Source: Nocardioidaceae bacterium (lineage in GTDB: Bacteria > Actinomycetota > Actinomycetes > Propionibacteriales > Nocardioidaceae). Taken from it: DNA of 10,823 bases. Numbering within the stretch: position 1 is the first letter of the stretch; each line of letters opens with the position of its first letter. The stretch spans positions 1 through 10,823 of the forward strand of contig JAOPXA010000067.1 in the NCBI GenBank assembly GCA_025965395.1, in the 5' to 3' direction. The position numbers and the translations under genes were made by a program. Below, one piece after another: positions 1 to 5,980 of the stretch. The notes under the pieces were generated by a model, which ran no database searches, was not told the origin of the DNA, and was given only the letters and a program-made list of their open reading frames with translations.

Positions 1-284
1 GGGGGAGTGTCTTCACCTTCGCCTTCGGCGGCCAACCGATGCGTCTTGTAGCTCGCCAGAAGGTCAACGCGCCACGTCGGCCGCCAAGCATCGTCCCACG
101 CCGCTACGACGACTTCGGGCTCATACGTACGGCTCAGGGTGGTGATGAAGTCGAGCAGTCCGCGCAGCGCGTTGATGACGGTGCCATCGGGTGCCTTCAA
201 CGTGTCGGGAAGGCCAAAGAAGGCGCGGTAGTACAGCGATGCGCTGTCGAGGACGAGGAGTCGTGGGCCGTCGGGAGCGCTCAT
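1..284 (-). CDS. 5'-3' exonuclease (Pol I-like FEN family), N-terminal part
   Basis: The gene runs off the left window edge, so only the first 94 codons are visible. The product resembles the stand-alone 5'-3' exonucleases of Actinomycetota, which match the N-terminal domain of DNA polymerase I and act on flaps or RNA primers in DNA repair and replication. Seen here: an opening beta-strand with a likely metal-binding aspartate (LLVLDSASLYYRAF, D13), then the WDDAWRPTWR segment (residues 63-72) and YKTHR (79-83). These fit the conserved Asp and basic residues of the family's N-terminal half. The ATG at 284 follows GGGAAG with an 8-base spacer; an ATG nine bases upstream hits a stop after three codons. 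The gene is divergent from the M24 peptidase. From memory, M. tuberculosis has the same divergent pair (Rv2090 and Rv2089c), which supports the call. The C-terminal H3TH region is outside the window, so full integrity cannot be judged. Confidence 0.85.
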   Translation of the reverse strand, partial: MSAPDGPRLLVLDSASLYYRAFFGLPDTLKAPDGTVINALRGLLDFITTLSRTYEPEVVVAAWDDAWRPTWRVDLLASYKTHRLAAEGEGEDTP

Positions 285-304
285 ACGGCCATCTTCCCAC
301 CCGA

Positions 305-316
305 TAGGCTCGAGGT
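305..316 (+). promoter_or_regulatory. Putative -10 element for a leaderless dipeptidase mRNA
   Basis: TAGGCT at 305-310 fits the actinobacterial -10 pattern TANNNT and ends 6 bases before the GTG start at 317. Transcription would therefore begin at or next to the start codon. No good -35 hexamer is visible 17-18 bases upstream. The only Shine-Dalgarno-like bases (AGG at 306-308) lie inside the same hexamer. This is inferred from position only. Confidence 0.4.
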
Positions 317-1402
317 GTGGACTCACGGATCGCCAAGGCTCAGCAGTACGCACGCGAAGCGGGCATCGATGCCCTCCTCATCACTCCCGGGGCCGACCTG
401 CGTTACCTCACCGGCTACGAGGCCAAACCGCTCGAGCGACTCACGTGCTTGGTCCTGCCAAGCGAGGGTGAAGCCGTGATGGTCGTGCCTGAGCTCGAAC
501 GCGCTTCTGCACTTCACTACGGGGTTTCGAGCGAGATCCGGTCGTGGACCGAGACCGAGGACCCGTTCGACCTGGTGACGAGTCTGTTGCCGGCCGACGC
601 CCAGACGCTTGCGCTAGATGATCAGATGTGGGCGTCGCGCGTCCTCACGCTGCGTGATCGCCTTCCGGACGTCCGGCTGGCCCTCGCCGGAGACGTCCTG
701 AGAGAACTACGCATCATCAAGTCCGCCGAGGAGATCGACTTCTTGCGGGTAGCGGGCGCAACCATCGATCGCGTGCACGACCGGATGCACGAGTGGCTCA
801 AACCAGGACGCAGCGAACTCGACGTCGGTGCGGACATCGCGCGCGCCATCCTCGATGAAGGACATACGTCGGTCGACTTCGTGATCGTAGGGTCCGGGCC
901 CAACGGTGCCTCGCCCCATCATGACGTCTCCGACCGCATCATCGAAGCGGGCAAACCGGTCGTGATCGACATCGGTGGCACGACGCGCGATGGTTACTGC
1001 TCCGACTCGACCCGCAACTACATCGTCGGGGACCAGGTCCCCGAGGCATACGAACGGGCCTACGAGGCGCTCCTTGCCGCCCAGAAGGCCCAGTGCGTGT
1101 TCGCCGGGCCCGGAGTGTCAGCGGAGGCCGTCGATCGCGTAGGGCGCCAGATCCTCGATGAGCACGGCTACGCCGATCTGTTCATCCATCGCACCGGTCA
1201 TGGCATCGGTCAGGAGACGCACGAACACCCCTACATCGTCGAGGGGAACACGCAGGTTCTGCGCGAAGGCATGGCGTTCTCGATCGAGCCGGGCGTCTAC
1301 TTCGAGGGTCAGTTTGGCGCTCGCATCGAGGACATTGTGGTCTGCACCGAGGACGGGATCGAACGGCTCAACCACACCTCACGCGCCCTGCGTCATCTCT
1401 GA
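317..1402 (+). CDS. pepE: M24 family Xaa-Pro dipeptidase / aminopeptidase P-like metallopeptidase
   Basis: A cytoplasmic dinuclear-metal peptidase of the prolidase/aminopeptidase P fold that cleaves bonds next to proline in short peptides. The 361-residue protein has a creatinase-like N-terminal domain (about residues 3-130) and a C-terminal pita-bread catalytic domain (about 138-358). All five expected metal ligands are visible: D218 (VVIDIGG), D230 (GYCSDSTR), H295 (TGHGIG), E324 (FSIEPG) and E338 (RIED). The spacing between the first two aspartates is one residue longer than in E. coli PepP. There is no signal peptide. The start is GTG at 317 and lacks a convincing Shine-Dalgarno sequence. 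The symbol rests on resemblance to, and shared gene order with, M. tuberculosis pepE (Rv2089c); substrate preference (dipeptidase or aminopeptidase P) cannot be decided from sequence. An inverted repeat about 13 bases after the stop may end transcription. Confidence 0.9.
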   Translation: MDSRIAKAQQYAREAGIDALLITPGADLRYLTGYEAKPLERLTCLVLPSEGEAVMVVPELERASALHYGVSSEIRSWTETEDPFDLVTSLLPADAQTLALDDQMWASRVLTLRDRLPDVRLALAGDVLRELRIIKSAEEIDFLRVAGATIDRVHDRMHEWLKPGRSELDVGADIARAILDEGHTSVDFVIVGSGPNGASPHHDVSDRIIEAGKPVVIDIGGTTRDGYCSDSTRNYIVGDQVPEAYERAYEALLAAQKAQCVFAGPGVSAEAVDRVGRQILDEHGYADLFIHRTGHGIGQETHEHPYIVEGNTQVLREGMAFSIEPGVYFEGQFGARIEDIVVCTEDGIERLNHTSRALRHL

Positions 1403-1414
1403 CGGTCAACGCGA

Positions 1415-1438
1415 CGGCGTGTCGCGAGCAACACGCCG
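1415..1438 (+). terminator. Possible terminator hairpin after the dipeptidase gene
   Basis: CGGCGTGT (1415-1422) pairs perfectly with ACACGCCG (1431-1438) around an 8-base loop, starting 12 bases after the stop codon. No run of T follows, so it would be one of the tail-less hairpins often proposed as terminators in high-GC Gram-positives. Its function is inferred from position. Confidence 0.4.
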
Positions 1439-1485
1439 CGATCGCCGGAAGATGATCAAAATTACTCCGCCCTGCGTACCCGCCG

Positions 1486-1520
1486 CTGACCTGCACAAAC
1501 GTGACATCACCGCAGGTCAG
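1486..1520. repeat. Nested inverted repeat in the intergenic region
   Basis: CTGACCTGC (1486-1494) is exactly complementary to GCAGGTCAG (1512-1520). The 17-base loop contains the smaller dyad GTGA-CA-TCAC (1501-1510). A lone TTGACA lies 8 bases further on. It could be a second terminator, an operator or an RNA structure; the sequence alone does not decide. Confidence 0.45.
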
Positions 1521-1771
1521 GGCATGGTTGACACGGTTTCGGGTTGAACGGCACGCTACTGATGTTCACCACCACTGCAATGGTTGAGGGCAGACGTCCA
1601 CTGTGACCGCGACGACAGATTTCGGAACCAAAATCATGTCGGGATGGTTCGAAGCTTCACGTCTACAAACCTGTCCTCGGTGAATCACGTCAGGGGCCCT
1701 GGCGCCCAGTAGACAACGTCTGCTGGCGCATATCCAGTGCGTGGGCAGCCGGTCCGAAGGGTGCCGGGCTC

Positions 1772-1802
1772 TTGACTTTAGGTACACCAGTAGCGTGGCC
1801 TC
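1772..1802 (+). promoter_or_regulatory. Putative promoter of lnt, leaderless
   Basis: TAGCGT (1791-1796) fits TANNNT and ends 6 bases before the GTG at 1803, so the first transcribed base would be the start codon. TTGACT at 1772-1777 resembles a -35 box, but its 13-base spacer is shorter than usual, so it may be coincidental. No Shine-Dalgarno sequence precedes either the GTG at 1803 or the in-frame ATG at 1809. Confidence 0.45.
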
Positions 1803-3320
1803 GTGAAGATGGCGCATCCACGTGTGACGGCGCTTGCCCTGGTAGCCGTCGCGGGCGTCACGACGTCGCTCGGATACGCCCCCGTCGAGCAGCCCCTCTT
1901 CACGCTTCTCGGCGTGGCGCTCTACATCGTTGTCTGCGCGTCGACCCTGGTGGCCTCGTCATCGCGTCGATTCATGCTTCTCGTCGGCGTGCTGTACGCC
2001 GTCAGTTTCATGGCTCCGCTCATCTGGTGGATGAATGCGGTGAGCCACGGAGCGTATGCCACGCTCGTCTTCGCCGAGGTGGTGCTGATGGCGCCGCTAG
2101 CGCTGTCACTTCGCTGGGCGTCGAGGCGACGACTGTGGCCGCTGTGGGGGAGCGCGGTCTGGGTGACCTTCGAAGCCTTGCGCTCGTCATTTCCCTTTAG
2201 TGGTTTCCCTTGGGGCAGGCTGGCTCACGCGACAGTCGACACGCCCTTCGCCGCCTTCACGCGCTACATCGGCCCGGCTGCAACGTCGGCCGTCGTCTTT
2301 CTAGCCGCGGCCTGCGTCGCCTCGCTCGTGCTGCACCGAACACGTCGCGCGATCGCGATCAGCATCGCGGCGTTCGTCGCACTCGCGAGCGTCGGTGCCT
2401 TGCTTCCCACGGGGCTGGCTTCTCCTGCCGGTACGCGCGAGGTGGCCTTGATCCAAGGGGACGTGCCCGGGCCGGCCGGCACGTGGCCGCGCGGGGAGAT
2501 TTTCCGGATGCACCTGCAGGCGACCGCGCGCCTAGCAGCCGACATCCAGGCCGGCATCAGGCCCCAGCCCGACTTCGTCATCTGGCCGGAGAATGGCATG
2601 GATATCGATCCGCACGCCGATCCGGCAGCAGCGGCCGCACTCACCCAGATGGTGAAGGACGTGGGTGCGCCCATCCTGGTTGGCGGCATCCTCGACGGAC
2701 CCACTCCGACAACGGCCTATAACGCGGGTTTCGTCTGGACGGAGCAAGGGGAGGAAGATCGCTACATCAAGCGCAACCTCGTGCCGTACGGCGAGTACGT
2801 GCCCTTCATGCAGGTCATCGGAAACCTCGTGCCGCAGTTTGATCGGGAGATCCCGCGCGACATGCTGCCGGGAGACCAGCCAGGTGACCTTGCCATCGCT
2901 GGCATCACTTTGGGCGATGCGATTTGCTGGGATGTGGCCTATGACAGCGCGATCCGCGACGTGATCAACAACGGCGCCCAGATCCTCACCGTGCAGACCA
3001 GCAACGCGTCCTTCACCGGCACGAGCCAGCCGGACCAGCAGTGGCAGATCTCGCGACTACGAGCCATCGAGACGGGCCGCTACATCCTCGTACCCTCTAC
3101 CAACGGCATCAGCGGGATCGCCGACGCGCACGGAAAGACGCTCGTCAAGGCGCCGATTCACCAGCCGGCGATCATCTCGATGAAAGTCTCACTTGCTGAC
3201 GGGACCACCCTGGGCGTACGCATCGGCAAGTGGCTTGAATGGCTCCTGATCGCAGCAACGGCCGCTGCGATGGCAGCGACCGTTGTGCACAAACGTCAGA
3301 TAAAGCGCTCGCAGCGTTAA
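1803..3320 (+). CDS. lnt: Apolipoprotein N-acyltransferase
   Basis: An integral membrane enzyme that adds the third acyl chain to the N-terminal cysteine of lipoproteins, using a phospholipid donor. The 505 residues hold about six N-terminal hydrophobic segments (roughly 8-25, 33-50, 57-77, 87-104, 160-177, 184-203), a nitrilase-like carbon-nitrogen hydrolase domain (about 213-460) and a C-terminal membrane segment (about 478-495). The catalytic triad is intact: E263 (WPEN), K323 (YIKRNLVPYGEYVPF) and C375 (ICWD). E331 of GEYVP matches a further essential glutamate. The pair after the cysteine is W-D, where E. coli has Y-E. The start is GTG 1803 (leaderless) or ATG 1809 two codons later. No polyprenol-phosphate mannosyltransferase (Ppm1) is fused to it, unlike M. 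tuberculosis Rv2051c. The gene converges on rbpA, the same partner as in M. tuberculosis, and the two stop codons overlap in TTAA. Confidence 0.93.
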   Translation: MKMAHPRVTALALVAVAGVTTSLGYAPVEQPLFTLLGVALYIVVCASTLVASSSRRFMLLVGVLYAVSFMAPLIWWMNAVSHGAYATLVFAEVVLMAPLALSLRWASRRRLWPLWGSAVWVTFEALRSSFPFSGFPWGRLAHATVDTPFAAFTRYIGPAATSAVVFLAAACVASLVLHRTRRAIAISIAAFVALASVGALLPTGLASPAGTREVALIQGDVPGPAGTWPRGEIFRMHLQATARLAADIQAGIRPQPDFVIWPENGMDIDPHADPAAAAALTQMVKDVGAPILVGGILDGPTPTTAYNAGFVWTEQGEEDRYIKRNLVPYGEYVPFMQVIGNLVPQFDREIPRDMLPGDQPGDLAIAGITLGDAICWDVAYDSAIRDVINNGAQILTVQTSNASFTGTSQPDQQWQISRLRAIETGRYILVPSTNGISGIADAHGKTLVKAPIHQPAIISMKVSLADGTTLGVRIGKWLEWLLIAATAAAMAATVVHKRQIKRSQR

Positions 3321-3697
3321 GCCGACTTCTTGGCCTTGCCGCGGCGGTGCAAGTGCACCGGGCCGATCTCGCCGGCGCGTAAGAGCTCAAGACGCTCGGT
3401 AAGGATCTCTTCGAGCTCGTCGACCGAACGGCGTTCGAGCAACATGTCCCAGTGGCTGCGGACCGGCTTCTCAGCCTTCTTCTCGACGGCTTCGCCGTTG
3501 ACCAACCTACCGACCTGACCGGTACGAGGATCTTCCCACTCGCCCGGAATATCGGCTTCGTCAGCCATCACGACGACAAAGTGACGTCCGTTTTCGGTGA
3601 CGTACTCAATTTCTTGACGGGGGGCCATTTCGACGCCGCGCTCGTCCTCGAAACTCTGAGTCCCCAGTCGTGCGCCTCGCAGTGAACGTTCTGCCAT
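3317..3697 (-). CDS. rbpA: RNA polymerase-binding protein RbpA
   Basis: An actinobacterial transcription factor that binds RNA polymerase and principal-group sigma factors and stabilises the open promoter complex. The 126-residue product shows the expected order: N-terminal tail (MAERSLRGARLGTQSFEDE), beta core (about 25-70), basic linker (VEKKAEKPVRS), and the sigma-interaction helices with the hallmark HWDMLLERRS followed by ELEEILTERLELLR. The C-terminal extension ending RRGKAKKSA resembles the Streptomyces protein. It contains no cysteine at all, so it cannot hold the zinc described for S. coelicolor RbpA. I chose ATG 3697 over an ATG 13 codons upstream because the protein aligns from there and a strong GGGGAAGG sits just before it. 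A SigR-type promoter lies about 40 bases upstream. The last four bases are shared with the end of lnt, so each transcript must run into the other gene. Confidence 0.96.
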   Translation of the reverse strand: MAERSLRGARLGTQSFEDERGVEMAPRQEIEYVTENGRHFVVVMADEADIPGEWEDPRTGQVGRLVNGEAVEKKAEKPVRSHWDMLLERRSVDELEEILTERLELLRAGEIGPVHLHRRGKAKKSA

Positions 3698-3734
3698 GGT
3701 GCCTTCCCCTCTCTCAATGCTTCTCTCTTTGTCC

Positions 3735-3760
3735 AACGTACGGGAGCGACGTGAGATTCC
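3735..3760 (-). promoter_or_regulatory. SigR/SigH-type promoter (GGAAT-N18-GTT) for rbpA
   Basis: On the minus strand GGAAT (3760-3756) is followed by exactly 18 bases and GTT (3737-3735). This is the consensus of the thiol-oxidative-stress sigma factor SigR of Streptomyces (SigH in mycobacteria). Transcription would begin near 3728, leaving about a 30-base leader with a strong ribosome-binding site. rbpA of S. coelicolor is a known SigR target, so motif and gene agree. Confidence 0.75.
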
Positions 3761-3772
3761 CCTGAGAAGACA

Positions 3773-5140
3773 CTAAATGACCGCTGGAACTCTGTTGCCG
3801 GCCTGCTCGATGCCCTCGCGGACCCTCAGCCGGGACAGGATCAACAGGCCGAGGACGAAGAACACGACGAGGGCCAAGATCGCCGGCCGGTATGAGTCGG
3901 TGAGCTGATAAGTCACCCCGAACAGGAGCAGCCCCAGCCAGCTCGTGCCGCGTTCGGTGGCTTGGTAGAGGCTGAAGTACTCGGCCTCGCGTCCCCGCGG
4001 GATGAGCTGGGAGTAGAAGGATCGTGAAAGCGCTTGGGTGCCACCCAAGACGAGTCCGATGCCTGCGGCGAGCAGCAGGAACAGGGCTAATTTGTGCGCG
4101 GGCAGCGCGAAGCCGCACACGACGACCACCATCCAGATGAGCAGGGTGATGCTGATCGTCTTCTTGGTGCCGACTCGCTGAGCAACTCTGCCGAAGAACA
4201 GCGCGCCGGCAACTCCCACGAACTGCACGACCAGGAAAGCGACGAGGACGGTGCTGGTCTCGAAGCCCAGCTCTTTGTCGCCAAAGATCGAGGCCGCATA
4301 GATGACGGTCTGAACCGCGTCGTTGTAGATCAGGTACGCGACCAGGAAGGTGAGGGTCTGCGGATAGTTCTTGAGGTCCTTGAGCGTGGCCCACAACTGA
4401 CCGAAGCTGCGTTGGAGCAAGGTGTCGCCAGACGTGGCGACCAAGTTCGTCGGCGCGTGCGCCCGCAAGCCCCGAAACGGGATGATGGTGAACACCGCCC
4501 ACCACACACCCGCCGTCACCAGACAGATGCGGACGGCCATGGCTGTCGAGAGGCCGAGGTCCTCGTTGAAGCTCAGGAGCAGGAAGTTGGCCGCGAGCAG
4601 CAGGCCACCTCCGAGGTAGCCAAGGGCCCATCCGCGCGAAGAGATCTTGTCACGCTCATCGGGCGTGGATATGTCGATGAGGATCGCGTCGTAGATGACG
4701 AGCGACGACGCGAGCGCCAGGTTGGCCACCAGGAGCAAGAAGGCACCAAGCTGCCAGTTGTCGCCAGCGACGAAGAACATCGATGCGGCCGTCGCCGAGC
4801 CAATCCAGGCGAAGATGGACATCAGCTTGCGTTTGTCGGCGACGCGGTCGGCCATGGCCCCCACGATGGGCAGGACGATCGCGGAGATGACGGTGATGAT
4901 CGGCACGAGGTAGAACACCAGCGAGCCCGGCGAGATCCCGATGCCGAGGACGTCAAGATTGGCATCGCACGAGCGGTCGTCATCACCGACAAAGCCACAC
5001 GCAGCCTTCTCGGCAACGCTCGTCAGATAGGGGCTGAACAGCACGGCTGCCGTTGTCGTGACGTAGGCCGAGTTGGCCCAGTCGTAGTAGTACCAAGCCC
5101 GCTGCTCCTTGGTGACGGGGCGAGCGGCCATATCGCTCAT
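3773..5140 (-). CDS. UMF1/Atg22-like MFS transporter
   Basis: A 455-residue multi-spanning membrane protein of the major facilitator superfamily. It carries the YYYDWANSAY motif (residues 17-26) typical of the UMF1 group related to yeast vacuolar Atg22. Other signatures are GAMADRVADKRK (94-105, the MFS loop 2-3 motif), YNDAVQTVIY (272-281) and GGTQALSRSFYSQLIPRGRE (366-385). About twelve hydrophobic segments are visible. C48 and C58 lie in the loop after the first segment and could form a disulfide outside the cell. The substrate is unknown. The ATG at 5140 overlaps the upstream phosphodiesterase stop as ATGA and has GGAAAG 7 bases before it, so the two are probably translationally coupled; a much longer upstream frame is an artefact of that gene. 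The coupling suggests uptake or export of something linked to glycerophosphodiesters, but this is inference. Confidence 0.88.
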   Translation of the reverse strand: MSDMAARPVTKEQRAWYYYDWANSAYVTTTAAVLFSPYLTSVAEKAACGFVGDDDRSCDANLDVLGIGISPGSLVFYLVPIITVISAIVLPIVGAMADRVADKRKLMSIFAWIGSATAASMFFVAGDNWQLGAFLLLVANLALASSLVIYDAILIDISTPDERDKISSRGWALGYLGGGLLLAANFLLLSFNEDLGLSTAMAVRICLVTAGVWWAVFTIIPFRGLRAHAPTNLVATSGDTLLQRSFGQLWATLKDLKNYPQTLTFLVAYLIYNDAVQTVIYAASIFGDKELGFETSTVLVAFLVVQFVGVAGALFFGRVAQRVGTKKTISITLLIWMVVVVCGFALPAHKLALFLLLAAGIGLVLGGTQALSRSFYSQLIPRGREAEYFSLYQATERGTSWLGLLLFGVTYQLTDSYRPAILALVVFFVLGLLILSRLRVREGIEQAGNRVPAVI

Positions 5141-5943
5141 GCAGCGTCTTTCCACTGACCCCGGCTGACGAGAAGCTCCTTGAGGATGTCGATCCGGTCG
5201 GTCACGATGCCGTCGACGCCGAGGTCGAGGAGATGGCTCATCTCTTCGCGATCGTCGATCGTCCAGACGTGAACCTGGATGCCGAGTTCGTGGGCCCGGC
5301 GAATGAACGTGGGGGTCACGATCGTGATGCCGTGACGACGATGGGGGACTTGGAACGCCACGACGCCGTGCTTGCGCGCGATGGAGCGAATCCACCGGAC
5401 AGGGCTCACTTTGACCAGGGCGATCTCGACGGGGGAGGCGGAAGTCGCTGCCCACGACGCCATCAGGCGGGCACGGCGCAGTCGCGCATACTCAAACGAC
5501 GCAAAACAGACCCGCCCTTGAGCATGATGATCGGCTACGACCTGGACGGTGGGTTTCACGGCTTTCGCTGACTTGAAGTCGATGTTGAAACGTGCCTCTG
5601 GGAATGCTTGCAGCACATCTGCGAGGCGAGGAATGGGCTCCGACCCGGCAACGAGGACCTGATCGATCTCTTCTGACGTCAGGGTCTCGATGCCGCCGGC
5701 GTGGCCGGTCAGCCGCGCGAGATCGTGGTCATGGAAGGCGTAGACCACGCCATCGGATGACACATAGACATCGGTCTCGAGATAGCGATAGCCCAGGTCG
5801 AGAGCGTTGCGGAAGGCCGCGATCGTGTTCTCGATACCCGCATTGGGCGCATACTTCGCACCGCCGCGATGAGCGAGCGCGAGGGGAACGTCGGCCCCGA
5901 GGTACGGGTGCGCCGCAACCACACTTTCCATCACGTGACTCAC
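5137..5943 (-). CDS. Glycerophosphodiester phosphodiesterase
   Basis: A GDPD-family TIM-barrel enzyme that hydrolyses glycerophosphodiesters to sn-glycerol 3-phosphate and an alcohol, needing a divalent metal. In the 268-residue product the active-site landmarks are HRGG (25-28), IENT (37-40, normally PENT), ETD (56-58) and HDHD (71-74), which supply the two catalytic histidines and the acidic metal ligands. VTDRID near the C-terminus is also typical. There is no signal peptide, so it is likely cytoplasmic. I chose GTG 5943 because GAGGG lies 6 bases upstream of it; an ATG 12 bases downstream is the alternative. The open frame extends further upstream into the HTH-MurA gene, but that part is not homologous. 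The gene sits 37 bases after HTH-MurA and overlaps the transporter start, so all three are probably co-transcribed. Confidence 0.9.
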   Translation of the reverse strand: MSHVMESVVAAHPYLGADVPLALAHRGGAKYAPNAGIENTIAAFRNALDLGYRYLETDVYVSSDGVVYAFHDHDLARLTGHAGGIETLTSEEIDQVLVAGSEPIPRLADVLQAFPEARFNIDFKSAKAVKPTVQVVADHHAQGRVCFASFEYARLRRARLMASWAATSASPVEIALVKVSPVRWIRSIARKHGVVAFQVPHRRHGITIVTPTFIRRAHELGIQVHVWTIDDREEMSHLLDLGVDGIVTDRIDILKELLVSRGQWKDAA

Positions 5944-5980
5944 CGTATGCCCTCGACGTGTCAGCCGAGGCGGTCGGCGA

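Larger units (their letters stand above)
1403..1802. other. 400-base intergenic region without a convincing gene
   Basis: Between the dipeptidase stop and lnt I find no gene in either direction. An 83-codon minus-strand frame here starts inside lnt and resembles nothing I know. The region is visibly less G/C-rich than the genes. It holds an 8-base-pair hairpin (1415-1438), a 9-base-pair inverted repeat with a smaller dyad in its loop (1486-1520), a lone TTGACA at 1528-1533 with no good -10 after it, the short palindrome CAGGGGCCCTG (1691-1701), and the lnt promoter region. A small RNA or regulatory leader is possible but not shown. Confidence 0.6.

Noticed and set aside
1562..1606. 14-codon frame after TTGACA, as a possible leader peptide
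   Set aside because: No good -10 element, ribosome-binding site or regulatory codon run; short frames like this occur by chance.
1643..1662. GGTTCGAA resembling a tRNA T-loop
   Set aside because: The flanking bases do not form a T-stem, and no acceptor or anticodon arm is present.
1566..1817. 83-codon minus-strand frame across the intergenic region
   Set aside because: No family resemblance and no ribosome-binding site; it starts inside lnt.
3714..4631. 305-codon minus-strand frame inside the transporter gene
   Set aside because: Rich in P, R, H and G with no membrane segments; a shifted-frame shadow of the transporter.
4094..5158. 354-codon plus-strand open frame opposite the MFS transporter
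   Set aside because: Its product is charged and low-complexity (E, D, R, H rich) as expected for an antisense shadow of a G/C-rich gene, while the minus strand encodes a recognisable transporter.
5141..5455. N-terminal extension of the transporter frame
   Set aside because: Lies inside the phosphodiesterase gene and is not homologous to UMF1 proteins; the ATGA overlap and ribosome-binding site fix the start at 5140.
5931..5938. TCACGTGA palindrome at the phosphodiesterase start, compared with the 7531-7548 operator
   Set aside because: Only 8 bases and partly within codons; it lacks the outer TATC/GATA halves, so a shared regulator is not supported.
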